DNA from: Catonia carolina
Taxonomy: Eukaryota > Arthropoda > Insecta > Hemiptera > Achilidae
NCBI GenBank assembly: GCA_035578175.1
Contig: JAQMRL010000003.1
Span: 86,468,469-86,532,468 of the forward strand
Reading direction: 5' to 3'
DNA length: 64,000 nt
The notes under the pieces are model-generated. The model was not told the origin of the DNA and searched no databases. It saw nothing but the letters and a program-made list of their open reading frames with translations. The position numbers and the translations under genes were made by a program. This document shows positions 11,388 through 22,130 of this stretch, one piece after another; the stretch's first letter is position 1; every line of letters begins with the position of its first letter.

Positions 11388-11785
11388 GTTGTTGTTGTGT
11401 AGCTCATCAGCCGAAAGGCTGGTTTGAACCTGTAGAAGTTTTACTAAGTAAATCGAGGAATGAGGTGGTTTACCATTACCTTCCTCACTGAGTGGAAAAG
11501 TACACTTATCTGCATGCCAGGCCCTCTAAAAAGCATATATTTTCCACTCTGCAAATGATACTTTCACTTCATTCAACACAGGGTCTGGCTGTGTAATGAA
11601 ATCCATTACTTTCAGACGAGATAACTCTGATTAGTGTCTTTTACACCTCTACCTCTTCTGTTCTTAAATGACTCAGTCATTTAATTGGCTGACCATGTGA
11701 TAAGAAACAGAACTATTTATTTTAGTCCTGCAACGAACAGATTGAGTGTAAATAATTTGACACTCCACCTATCTGTTATGGGCAA
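11388..11785 (+). mobile_element. Family E SINE-like retroposon, full length (E1)
   Basis: The copy is 398 bp, from GTTGTTGTTGTGTAG to CTGTTATGGGCA, flanked by an 11-bp direct repeat AAGTAAACTTT (11377-11387 and 11786-11796). A pol III B-box-like word, GGTTTGAACC, lies ~40 bp in, within an AAAGGCTGGTTTGAACCT context. The target duplications of the family vary in length from 8 to 13 bp, as expected for target-primed retroposition rather than cut-and-paste. It has no coding capacity. Confidence 0.85.
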
Positions 11786-11796
11786 AAGTAAACTTT

Positions 11797-12113
11797 ACAG
11801 CATTGAAAAATAAATCTTAATTGATGTGGCAGTTTGAAGAAGGGAATAACCTTTTTTCAAAATTCTGGTTAGATTATATTTTATTATCACATTCGAATTG
11901 TACCTTTATATAACAGTTAGTTGATAGAATGAAATAAATATACATTAATTAGATGAGTCTCGAATACCTGTATAGACTTTTTTAACATTTCTTATAAGAG
12001 AATGTTCATCTGATAGCTATTAAAATTAAATGGAAATGTTGATTGAATACTGAATGGACTAGGAACAATAATTTTAAATATTCTTGTGTTTAGTTTCATT
12101 GAACATATTTTTC
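11797..12113. other. Unassigned AT-rich sequence
   Basis: Nothing recognised. Confidence 0.4.
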
Positions 12114-13050
12114 ACGTTCTCTTGCCCGGTATATAGGAAGGAACGTATTGTTTTCATGTCGATTTTTCGAAATCGAGTTTTCACCGGATCTACACGTTTT
12201 CAGACCCCCTGAACTCAAAATCATGTTTTTAGCGATTGGTCTGTGTGTGTGTGTGTGTGTCTGTGTGTGTGTGTGTGTGTGTGTATACAAAATATCTCAA
12301 GAACGGAACATCGTACGAACTTGAAACTTGAAACTTAAATTACATACCACTACCGGACCCGACACGAACATTTTCATCAAAATCGGTCAACCGAAAGTAG
12401 TAGTTTATTCGTGTAATTTTTAACTTTTTTGCGATTTTCTCAAAAACTGTTCCTACGATTTTTTTAAAAGTCGCTTTATTTACTTAATTTTTTATGCTCT
12501 TCAAGAAAGGGTAGGCGCCATGTTTGCTAAAATTCTTGGTTAGGCTGTTTTCACGTAAAAAATTGTTTTTTTTAGATTGCGGCTTTAATATGCATTTGAG
12601 CGCAAAAATGTATATAATAAAAGTTGTAGAAAATTTAAAATACTATAACTTTTATTTCAAACATTTTTTTGTATAACGCTTAGTTAAGCGGTAATTAGCG
12701 ATTTTCCGTTTTTTCTCACGAAAACGTGTGACAAATCGATTTTTTTAAGATTTCGGCCTTAGAATGCATTTTACGACGAAAGTTTATTTAATAAAATTTA
12801 TAGAAAATTAAAAGATCTACAACTTTTATTTAAAGGATTTTTCTCTACAGAGTCTAGTTTATCGTGAAAGAGTGATTTTCCGTATTTTTAAGCCAAACAG
12901 GTCGATTTTCATTTTGCGTCTTCCACTCATGATTAAAGTAAGGTTTTATTTTTTGAGTTTAGTGTTTTGTTTATTACTAATGTTAGGTTATATTGGTCAT
13001 TATTTGAATTGGCAAGAGAAAGTTGTGTGAGTGTTTCACACCAAATTTTT
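12114..13050 (+). mobile_element. Family A element, full length, first of a tandem pair (A7)
   Basis: The copy starts ACGTTCTCTTGCC (one change from consensus) and ends CACACCAAATTTTT. A perfect GT tract interrupted once lies at about 12240-12284. The terminal hairpin GTGTGAGTGTTTCACAC is intact. The next family A copy starts one base later in the same orientation. Both starts are preceded by TTTTTC. Confidence 0.87.
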
Positions 13051-13051
13051 C

Positions 13052-14118
13052 ACTTTCTCTTGCCCTGTATAAATACAGGGTGATTCATGAAGTTCTCCCC
13101 CCACTTCTACAGCACATTGTACTAGTAAAAATAATGAAAAAATGTTATATAAACATAGGTCCGAAAACGCTTCGTTAGCGAGTTACAGCTAGCGAAAGTT
13201 TCGCCTGGATTTCACTTCACCAGGTGAAATGAGGTCTTCCTGGAATTGTGGTAAGGTAGATTAAGGGGCGAATTCAATCATTTCTTATGGTTTTTGATCT
13301 GATAAATTGAATAAAACAGGTCCCAGATCTGTAAGGTAAATAGTTTTTAAGAAAACCAGTGTCAAATGCAAAAAATGGAGTGAAAAACTTATTTTTTCAT
13401 CTTTGGGCAAGGATAACTGTGTTATTTCACCAAGAAACAGTTAAAATTTTTCAATAAAACATGTAGAAAATTTTATTCTGAACAAACCGGTGTAAATTAA
13501 GTACACAGAAAGCGAATAGATGTTTGATTAAATGAGTTTTTATTCATAAGAGTACAAAGTAAAATTAACCGGAAAAACTAAAATGAAAAAATGTGTTTTT
13601 TTCACTCCATTTTTTTGCATTTGACACTGGTTTTCTCAAAAACTATTCGCTTTCTGTGTACTTTATTTACACCGGTTTGTTCAGAATAAAATTTTCTACA
13701 TTTTTTATTGAAAATTTTTAACTGTTTCTTGGTGAAATAACAAAGTTATTCTTGCCCAAAGATGAAAAAATGTGATTTTCACTCCATTTTTTGCATTTGA
13801 CACTGGTTTTCTCAAAAACTACTTAACTTACAGTTCTGGGACCTGTTTTATTCAATTTATCAGATCAAAAACCATAAGAAATGATTGAATTCGCCCCTTA
13901 ATCTACCTTACCACAATTCCAGGAAGACCTCATTTCACCTGGTGAACTGAAATCCAGGCGAAACTTTCGCTAGCTGTAACTCGCTAACGAAGCGTTTTCG
14001 GACCTATGTTTATATAACATTTTTTCATTATTTTTACTAGTACAATGTGCTGTAGAAGTGGGGGGAGAACTTCATGAATCACCCTGTATATAGGGAAGGA
14101 AAGTATTGTTTTCATGTT
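13052..14118 (+). mobile_element. Family A element, 5' fragment split by a fold-back element (A8)
   Basis: ACTTTCTCTTGCCCTGTATAAA (13052-13073) continues after the inserted fold-back element with the second half of the 5' palindrome, TATAGGGAAGGAAAGT, and stops after TTGTTTTCATGT at about 14118. Only the first ~60 bp of the family are present. Removing the insert and one TA restores the family's 5' hairpin. Confidence 0.8.
13076..14086 (+). mobile_element. Fold-back DNA element FB1, copy 1 (1-kb palindrome)
   Basis: The element is 1011 bp, and its two halves are inverted copies of each other over some 400 bp or more. It begins CAGGGTGATTCATGAAGTTC and ends with the complement, flanked by TA. 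Only the centre (~13500-13640) is asymmetric, and it holds a further copy of an arm segment (GTGTCAAATGCAAAAAA type). The left arm carries more private changes than the right. There is no open frame of note. TA duplications and GGGTGATTC ends point to mobilisation by a Tc1/mariner-superfamily transposase. A transcript would fold into a long double-stranded RNA. Confidence 0.9.
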
Positions 14119-14339
14119 TTGATTTATCATTCTAGCAAATATGTTATTGAAAGGTTACCTAAATAATCAACTTTTTTATGAAAATATATTCCTGTTTTCA
14201 ATGAAAGTTATGTTTCTCATTATTATGAATTAAAAGTGTCTAGATTAGGTCAGGGATTATATTAGGTGAACAGCTGTTTAACAGCTGATATTCGGTGACG
14301 AAGTCACACTGATTTGTTCTTTGTACAAAACATTTTAGA

Positions 14340-14520
14340 CCGCCTCCGTAGCGTAGTGGTTAGCGTGTTAGCCTGCCACGCGGAGGTCCCGGGTTCGATT
14401 CCCGGCCAGGGTCTGGAAATTTTCATGTATCAAATCCCACAGTTAATGTTTCATAACCCACCGTAGTCGCTAATAACCAAGCAGTTGATGCGACTTAAAA
14501 TAAAAAAAATAAAAACATTT
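14340..14520 (+). mobile_element. tRNA-Gly-headed SINE (family D), full length
   Basis: The head resembles tRNA-Gly(GCC): a TAGCGTAGTGGTTAGCGTG A-box region, the anticodon context CCTGCCACGCGG, and the T arm CCGGGTTCGATTCCCGG. The acceptor strands do not pair (GCCTCCG against CCAGGGT), so it is not a working tRNA gene. After a ~55-bp linker comes the shared 3' domain GTCGCTAATAACC...GCAGTTGATGCGAC, then an A-rich end (AAAATAAAAAAAATAAAA). Confidence 0.85.
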
Positions 14521-15271
14521 TAGTCAATTTGAAGAAAGCCTTTGGGCCAGCCCAGTCAGTCAGCTGGTAGTAAGTCGCTATTATTTGTTAAGTAACTCCG
14601 ATTGGGCTAGCAACTTTGTACGGTGACCAGCTGACAGCCATCCGTGAACAAACTTTACTGGGGGTCCATAAGCGGCATATCTTCCCTCGGTCTATCTCCT
14701 AATATTCACATCCCATTACGCATTACCAACATTACCAAAGTGCGAATTTCAACAAAACCTAGAAATTCATGAATGACTACAATCAGCACTTTATCTGGTT
14801 CTTTTCCAGTTTATCCCATTCCACATTAACTACATCAAATAGATCCCCGCGGATGAAACGGAACAAAAACATGACAACAAACTTTTCCTTTCTACTGGGC
14901 GTCCCTGTTCAAACTCACGCCTAATCCACGGCAAAATAATACAGCCAAAAGCAGCAATCAAATTTGGTACTTGTCAATAATGTACAGTTCCCGATAGCAA
15001 ATAAAAGCTAAAAAAATTGAAGAAATAAATAAATCCAGCATGTTTCTTTGTTAAAAATTATATAAGTTAGATTTTAATTTATGATTTATTTATTTTATAT
15101 ACGAAAATTGATCTAGTTAGCTTGTTCTTGCACTGATATAGTTTCTGATGTAATTACCTTCAACATTTTTTTTCTAATTTCGTCAAAAATGACTAAACTT
15201 TACTTGTTCCTTTCTTCAATTTTTTGATTCATTTGAGATTAAACTCCAATTTCAAAATAAAGTGTAGTAGT
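14521..15271. other. Unassigned sequence
   Basis: This stretch is somewhat GC-richer to about 14990 and AT-rich after it. I looked for a reverse-strand RNase H or reverse transcriptase remnant in 14580-14990 and found no convincing motif. Confidence 0.4.
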
Positions 15272-15465
15272 TGGTCAGGTTAATTTTAACAGCTGATCTT
15301 TGGAGACGAAGGTTCCTGGTTCAAATCCTAGTAAAAGTAGTTACTTTTATACAAGGCTGTACAAGGCTACACTTCATTTACACGTCATACAATCATCCTC
15401 ATCTCATTGGATCATGGGATTGCTGATTGTTCTGAATTGCAACCTACACACATTAGTTATAGTAT
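15272..15465 (+). mobile_element. Family C SINE with internal deletion
   Basis: Parts of the head (CAGCTGATCTTTGGAGACG, B box GGTTCAAATCC) and the tail (ACACTTCATTTACACGTC, ATCATCCTCATCTCATTGG) are joined directly. The central ~110 bp seen in the 42497 and 63543 copies is missing. Confidence 0.65.
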
Positions 15466-15482
15466 TTTAAAATTTGTTAATG

Positions 15483-15537
15483 TTAATTATTTAAATTGGC
15501 AGGAGAAGTCTTGTGAGTGTTTTACACCTGATATTTT
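15483..15537 (+). mobile_element. Family A solo 3' end
   Basis: Only the last ~55 bp of the family are present: TTGGCAGGAGAAGT, a decayed hairpin GTGAGTGTTTTACAC and CTGATATTTTTT. It follows the family C SINE almost directly. Confidence 0.65.
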
Positions 15538-15540
15538 TTA

Positions 15541-17480
15541 AGTGTAATATTTATATTTGCACATTTTATGTCATATATATGTTAACCTTACAATTTTTAA
15601 CGTCATAAAGATGCCTTTGTAATTTGTCCGATGCTTCTACTACGAGTATTCAAACTGTTTAGTTCTTTATCACGTACTTTTTGTTGTCGTGTAATTATTT
15701 GGTGGGTGTACTAGCGCGAACAGATGTTATTTGTTTAATGTACAGATAAAAAAATAGGACGGTATAATGGTTTTTACTAGTATTTTAAACGTTATGAACG
15801 CCTCATTTTTGTTTTATCAGTTCTGATTTCATAATTGCAACATGTGTTCATATAGTATGAAGTGAAAAAGAGGAATGTACGAGAACGAGACGCATACGTA
15901 TGATCGGGCTGTGCCCCAGCCCACTTCATTTTATTCAATGCATAATACTTGCTTTATTATTCTGTTCCAGTTAAATCTAGTTAGAATTAATGTTTTTATA
16001 AAAAACCATTGTGCAAAGTTGTAAATGTTTTGTTAAAGGAAATTTGTTTTTTCCAATTTATTATCATTTTATCCTTGATTAAATATTATTTTGTATGAAT
16101 TCGTTCTATACTTTGTTGCTCTTTGACCTTTTTTTGGAAATTATCTACAAATTATGAAATTTTTTTTATTCCAGGCCTATTTATACGCAAATTCTTATTC
16201 GTTTAGCGCCATTTTATTAACCTAAGACATTTTGTCAGCTCTTTTTGCAGCCCACACTCCTTATTTTAATTTTCTCCATCTGTTGACTACTTTTGCTCTT
16301 ACTGAAAGCCCCTGAATTCAATAATCAATAACCTAAACTTGAATGTTCAAGTTGTAAAGCAAAATACCTTTTTACAGAATTGAAATGTCCACAACCAATA
16401 CACAAGAAACAGATAATATTTTCATTTATTTCAAGGATTACCCGGGAAACAAATTACATCCTTTTTCACGTTCTGAAACTAGTAGATGTTTTATTTATTT
16501 CTCTTATTGTTTCCCAAGCGTTCATCATCTTTGATCTTTTGCAATTCTTCTTTCACTTTCCTTCACCTTCGTTTCCGCAGGAATCTTCAAATCAAATATT
16601 TTCTTTCATTTTAGTCCTTGTGAAAGTTATCCTGATTTTTGAACTCTTAATTTTTCCATTTCCGTTTGCTCTACTTTTGAGTATTGGCTCAAATTTTTTA
16701 TTCTTATTTGTTATGGTTCCAAAATATTTACACGAACTTGTATCCTGTTTTTTGAACCCTAATTCTTGCATTTCTTGATTCCTGTTTTTTGATTCTATTT
16801 TTGTTAAATCTTTTAATATCCCCGAAGAATATTGCTCTACTTTTAACCATTGGCTCAGATTTTTAATTCTAATTTGTTATGGTTTCTAAATTTTTACACG
16901 AACAGACTTTCAATTTGGATGGTCTTTATTTCTTGTTAAAATGCTGGAGCCGGTGCTTTTAAAATTTTCATACATTATTTAGTTTTTTTGGTGTTGATAT
17001 ATTTTGCGTTTTCCTTGTTAGGTCTATTTTAAGATAAAAGGTAAATTGTCCTATTTTTAAATCCTGGGTTAAATACATCTTTTATATTTGCTTTGTAATC
17101 TTTATGAAATGGAATTCCCAATTTTTTACATTCATAGTTAATTTGAACCGTCATTATATTGTGACAATATCTAAAGGGAATATGTGTTCGAGAATTTTCG
17201 AGGAGGACCGAGATTTAAAAATGTTAACGTAAATAATAAGAGTGACAAATAGGGTTTCCAAAAAATAGTTACAAATTACCTATTTGGTAGGCTTCCTATT
17301 GTTGTACGGCTATTACGAAAGAGTCGGGTACCTATTTAGATAATTGGCCTTTTTGTAACACTTTTTATTCAATCTGAATCTCTTTACGATTGTTAATTTT
17401 TATACAGAAGCCGTCAAAAGGATTTTGTATTTTTATTATTATATCGAAAATCTCTGTCCTTCTCGAAATCTCCATAGGTC
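15541..17480. other. Unassigned AT-rich sequence with a diverged direct duplication
   Basis: No gene is recognised. The 132-codon frame at 16380-16778 is hydrophobic, low in complexity and without motifs, and I do not call it. Two direct copies of a ~73-bp unit (GCTCTACTTTT...GGCTCA...TTGTTATGGTT...TTTACACGAAC) lie at about 16668-16741 and 16831-16902, ~163 bp apart, so part of that frame is duplicated DNA. Confidence 0.45.
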
Positions 17481-17483
17481 ACC

Positions 17484-17520
17484 TATAAAGCGCAGCCGGT
17501 TTGTTTACAGTCAGTCAGTC
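17484..17520 (+). promoter_or_regulatory. Possible TATA plus initiator core promoter
   Basis: TATAAAG at 17484-17490 is followed 29 bases after its first T by the A of TCAGTC (17511-17516), the insect initiator consensus, in a locally GC-richer block (17465-17590). The spacing is right for a pol II core promoter. It could belong to a decayed retroelement 5' end; no coding sequence follows. Chance occurrence in AT-rich DNA is possible. Confidence 0.3.
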
Positions 17521-17589
17521 TCGATTTGTCTGTGATTCAGTGAGAGAATTGCGTTGTACGTATAAGTGTGTCAGAGAAGGTTAACTTTA

Positions 17590-17762
17590 GGTCGTGTCCT
17601 AGCTGCATACGGGCTTTGGGGTGCGTGGAATGCGTAAGTCGTTCAAGATAAAACATGTAGGTACAAGTGGTGGTGTTCTACATGTTTTATCCTGAACGAC
17701 TAACGCATATCACGCACCGCTTCGCACACATCGGAAACCCCGGATGCAGTTTGGACACGGCC
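17590..17762. mobile_element. Harbinger-like MITE (hairpin element)
   Basis: The element is 173 bp, with arms that are imperfect inverted repeats along almost the whole length. It starts GGTCGTGTCC and ends GGACACGGCC. The best paired part is GTCGTTCA.GATAAAACATG around a ~20-bp loop. It is flanked by TTA on both sides (17587-17589 and 17763-17765), the typical 3-bp duplication of the PIF/Harbinger superfamily. It contains no protein. Confidence 0.75.
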
Positions 17763-17765
17763 TTA

Positions 17766-18718
17766 CTTTGAAATATTCTCTAACGTTTGGTATAATTTTG
17801 TAAGTAGTGTTTAGTTTAATTAAATGCGAGTTAAGTTTATTTATTTTCATTATTTATTGTAATTATTAATTTAATTGTAATAATTGTAATTCACTTGTAG
17901 ATTTAAGACATTTTATTAATTGTAAGTTATTTATTTCACCCAGTTACCGAAACGGACCTTAGAGATAAGTATCACAATATTTTTTGGAAATGTGCTTCTG
18001 CAATTTTGTCATTTCATTTTTTAAATTTATATTTATTGGTACACCTTCTTGTTGTTAGTTTAAATATAATGTAACATAATGTTAAATAATGTATTATGAG
18101 TTATAAATTAATGAATTTTGAGATATAAATTATTAATGATCATTATATTTTGTGGTCGTTTATCAAGCCACAATTAATTTTATGGCTTGGTGTTAATATT
18201 AAATATGTTTCTTTTGTTCAATAATGAAAAAGGAAATGATAAAAACATGAGATATTCATTCGTTGCTGGATGAGTATAACCCTAGATGTTTCTCAATAAA
18301 TTACCGTATTTGATAATTTATTGGGTTCATTAGTTCAGTTATTTAGATTTTGATTTCAGAGAAACATCAAAAGCGTTGTAGGCCTATTCTCTTTGCAATT
18401 CATTGGTTTACGTTTCACATTTTCTGATTACAAAGCTTCTTGCTCTAACTCGTTTTTTCTTTGATAACCCTGAGTCTTTGAAATGTTTCATTCTCCATTT
18501 TCCATTAATTTTGTTTCGTTAGTTGTCTTTCGTGTTTTGTGAATTTTGTTGGTCTGTAATTGAGATACAAAGGCGATCTTTTTAATTGAAAGGATTCATT
18601 TAAATTACATTTTACATTGACCATAATTAGTCAAACGTTACGCATTTAAATTTACTTGTTTATTTAATATATCATAATTTGTTGATTTTCTTGTTATTTT
18701 AAGCCTTTCGCATCAGAC
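17766..18718. other. Unassigned very AT-rich sequence
   Basis: Nothing recognised. Confidence 0.4.
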
Positions 18719-19062
18719 ATACGGAAAATCGGAAAAATGAGATTTTTAAGATTGTGGCCTTAATATATATATACATGCATTTTGTGTCTAAAAATAAAGT
18801 TATAGAACATTAAAATACCGATAACTCTATTTCAAACATTCGTTTTACAGAGTTTATTTTAACTGATTGGCGTCAATTAATGATTTTCCGTATTTATAAG
18901 TTCTATAAAGATTGATTTTCATTTTGTGGCATTCACTCACAGTTAAAATTAGGTTATATTTTTAATTTTACTTAGTTCACATGTTTAAACATAAGTTATA
19001 ATATTTTAAATTATTGTCATTGGCAAAAGAAAGTCGTATAAACTTTTTGACACCAGATTTTA
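18719..19062 (+). mobile_element. Family A element, 5'-truncated
   Basis: The 3' third of the family is present: part of one internal module (CATTTTGTGTCTAAAAATAA...CCGATAACT), the CATTCACTCACAGTTAAAAT block, the inner inverted 13-mer with one change (GGCAAAAGAAAGT) and CACCAGATTTT. The hairpin is degraded, which suggests an old copy. Confidence 0.7.
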
Positions 19063-19180
19063 GAGTTTTTTGTTATTGTACACATTTTTCTGGCTAATTC
19101 GAACATTCAAAAATCTGAACAGGTTACCGTCCCAATTAGTTCGGATTAGCGACGTTGTTCTACACTGTCTTTTTAACATT

Positions 19181-20083
19181 TTGTTGTTTAGGTCATCACC
19201 TAAAAGGCTGGTTAGAACCTCTAGAGGCTTTACTATGTAAAACGAGGAGTGAGGTGGTTTGCCATGCCTTCTTTACTGAGTGGAAAAGTTTGCTTATTAG
19301 GATGCCAGGTTCTCTGAAGAGCATTAATTTCCATTCTGCGAATGACACCTTCACATCATTCATCACAGGGTCTGGCTGTATAATGAAATGTATTACCTTC
19401 AGAGAAGATATTTGTGATTATAGAGGAAAGAAGTTCGTTGTCTTTGAAGAGTTCTATTTCAAAGACTACCGAACGGAAAAATTTTAACACTACAGGAAAT
19501 TAAAGCCTGTTCTTTACCGCGGTTATTCGTTTTTCATGAATATTTTTATTTAAATATTTGTCGGGAGATAAGTACAATTTACGCATTAAAAGTACCCAGT
19601 TCTAACCGGTTTTCTATTAGTGTGCTTTTTAAATGTCTTGTACTTTATCCTGGCTTTACATAAAAAAATCGGAGTTTAAGTATATTAAAGATCACAGTTT
19701 TTTTTGCTAAGTGAATATTTAAAAAGTAAAATCTTATTTTCCGTTTTAATTTAACGACCATATATAAAAGTGCTATTTTCGCTCCACGTGAAGTTTTGGA
19801 TACAATTTTTCGACTTAACCATGCAGTTTTATAACAGTATTGTGCCAAGTAATTTAAAATTACAAATTTACATTGAAAATTTTATAAAATTGGTTAAGGG
19901 GTAATTTGTGGTTGAGGGGTAATTTGTCTTCACAATGGATTTTCGGGGCGAGCATTATAGTGTCTTTTACACCTTTACCTCTTTCTCTTCTTAAATGCTT
20001 CAGTCATATAATTGGCCGAGTATGTGATAAGAAACAGAACTATTTTTGTACCCCTGGAACAAGCAGATCGAGTGCAAATAAAT
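19181..20083 (+). mobile_element. Family E SINE-like retroposon, interrupted (E2)
   Basis: The left part is 19181-19423 and the right part 19954-20083. Together they rebuild the family from TTGTTGTTTAGGTCATC to the GCAGATCGAGTGCAAATA region; the last ~25 bp are missing. The 110-codon frame across the left part is a by-product. Confidence 0.75.
19424..19953. mobile_element. Unclassified 530-bp insertion with 7-bp target duplication
   Basis: Comparison with intact family E copies shows that 530 bp are inserted at GATTAGTGTC. The word ATTATAG stands on both sides (19417-19423 and 19954-19960). The insert starts AGGAAAGAAG and ends CGGGGCGAGC. I see no terminal inverted repeats, no poly(A) and no TG...CA ends. 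It has a short internal direct repeat (GGGGTAATTTGT twice, near 19898-19927) and no recognised protein. The boundaries are well supported; the class is unknown. Confidence 0.7.
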
Positions 20084-22043
20084 TAACAAACCACTTTCTA
20101 GTTGTAAGTAACTAATATTTTATCAATTCCAATAATTTTTTCTTACTTATGTTTTGTCTGTATAAGAAAGTATTTGTTCTGGAAAACCTATCAATCGATA
20201 ACAATAAGCACGTTTTAAAGTATGAAATAGAGTCTTTTATAGGGATTAAAGTCTACCGATCGAAGTAAACCTTGGTTCTTCTTGTACATACCGTGGGGTA
20301 ATCTATACCAGTAGGTAAAAGGGACAATTACTTGTCGATACAATTCGTTTCGGTCTCAATTAAAATTTTTTTTATCTTCTTACAATTTTCTTTACTACAT
20401 AGTTGACCCAGAATTACAAAGCATTTTTCTTTGTCATTTTCTCTGATGTATTTATTAGTTTTCTTTTTGTATTATCTTCCTATATCGTATTAACCTTATT
20501 TTTAAACAATATAGTCTACTGATCTTAGTCTTTAGTATATAACTTTTCGTTTTATTTATGTATTTCATTCTATAACAATAGATTTTTTTAAGTTGATCTG
20601 TGTAATTGAGTTCATTTTAAAAATTGAATTGATACCAAGTGATTCATCCTTTTATAACAGTGATCCGTTATTGTTTTTATGTTCTTTCTGCTTTGCGATC
20701 GTAAAAAATGCATTGTATTTTTATCAAATGCTATAAAATTTTATATAAATTTTTTTAGATGGTTCTACTTTCTGTGAATTGATAGGTTTAATTTTTTTCT
20801 GAATATTTTAAAGCTATTGTGTTTTATGTGAATATCACAATTTTTTGTTTACTAAGTATTTTTTCGGTGAATTTCTCCATGTTATCTTTGTCATTTCCTA
20901 GTGTTATTGTACTCCATGATTGAAATAATTTGACCTATATATTTTTATTACTATAACTCAATCGATTATTCTCTGTTTTCTTTTTTCTTCTTATAGCACA
21001 TCTTGGGGTAACCCTGGCCTTCTGAACGACTCCTCTTCAAGTGTGCCTCTCCGTGGCCTGGTTGTGGTATTTTTGTTTATTTGTAATCACCAGGATTTTT
21101 AGGGATAAGCTTCAAATTTCAGTATAATTTTATACATAAGAACACGATAACCCACTTGTTAGTTTACATTCCATCTTACATCTACCTGACAATCCTGCAA
21201 AACATCTTAAAAGACGCTGAAGTAGAGAGCTGCTAATTTCATAACATTTTGCTTAAAATGTCAGAAAATATTTTTTTAATCCCTATTCTTGGATAGGCAC
21301 TTACCCTACCCCTCTCATGACTATCATATAACTTTAATAATTATCATAATTATTACATTTACTTTTACAATTTTTACACTTGTAAATAAAGCTTTAAATA
21401 GAAGAAACAAAGTGATGTTAATAAGTTATAATTTTGCACGTTTTTTTTACTTGGCAACATTTAGGAAAAAATCAATTTACCTAAATTAAGAATTGGTGAG
21501 AAGAAATTTTGAGGTTAAAGCTAAGTAGTCCTACATAAAAATTTAAAATTATATATTTTTTTAAAATATTACGGTATGAAAAGATGTACGAGTATTTTGG
21601 GCTCCAAATAACTTAGAGCCTACGAAAAAATTAAATCCTGAAAAGGAGATGAAAAGACCTTAGCGGTGCGAATACTAAAGCTGCACTAAATTACAAGTAA
21701 AGTTTATGAAGGGGTTATGGTTGAAAGGGAGGGTATAGAAACCAAAACAAAGCAGAAAGGGGATTAACAATGCAATAAGAATAGGAGGGAATAGGTGAAA
21801 TTTATATTCGGATAGAGCAAAGCGGAAAAAAGGATGCGGGTAGCGCACACGTTCATTTGAAATAAGCCTACCCATTATTGAGTTAAGTGAAAATAAGTTA
21901 AAGTAAGTCCTACTTTCATATAAGCATTATCCATATTTAAACCTAAATTTCCGCTGATAATCTTACTGCTTATGTTGAAAGTTGGCATAATTTATTTTAC
22001 AGATACCTTAATTAGTAATTTCATGCAATAAATATTTCAATCA
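20084..22043. other. Unassigned sequence
   Basis: This is AT-rich DNA with one GC-richer patch at 20998-21080 that follows a pyrimidine tract ending in AG, resembling a 3' splice site. I cannot identify an exon. Small frames at 21289 and 21675 have no motif. Confidence 0.35.
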
Positions 22044-22130
22044 ACGCTTCCGTGGCATAGTGGTCAGCTTGCTGTATTATAAATCGGAAGGTCCCGGATT
22101 CGATTCAGGGCCATGGTCTGAAAATTATTA
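22044..22130 (+). mobile_element. tRNA-Gly-headed SINE (family D), head only
   Basis: CGCTTCCGTGGCATAGTGGT followed by GGTCCCGGATTCGATTCAGG and GGTCTGAAAATT matches the head of the copy at 14340, with changes in both pol III boxes. The shared 3' domain is missing. Confidence 0.65.

Noticed and set aside
14340..14410. Functional tRNA-Gly(GCC) gene
   Set aside because: The anticodon region and T arm fit, but the acceptor strands do not pair and a SINE body with the shared tail follows.
16380..16778. 132-codon hydrophobic frame
   Set aside because: T-rich DNA gives chance hydrophobic frames. It contains part of a local direct duplication and no motif, signal peptide pattern or codon bias that I could support.
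17163..17960. Solo LTR beginning TGTGACAATATC and including the TATA/initiator pair
   Set aside because: I could not find a CA end with a matching 4-6 bp duplication, nor a primer binding site or a second LTR.
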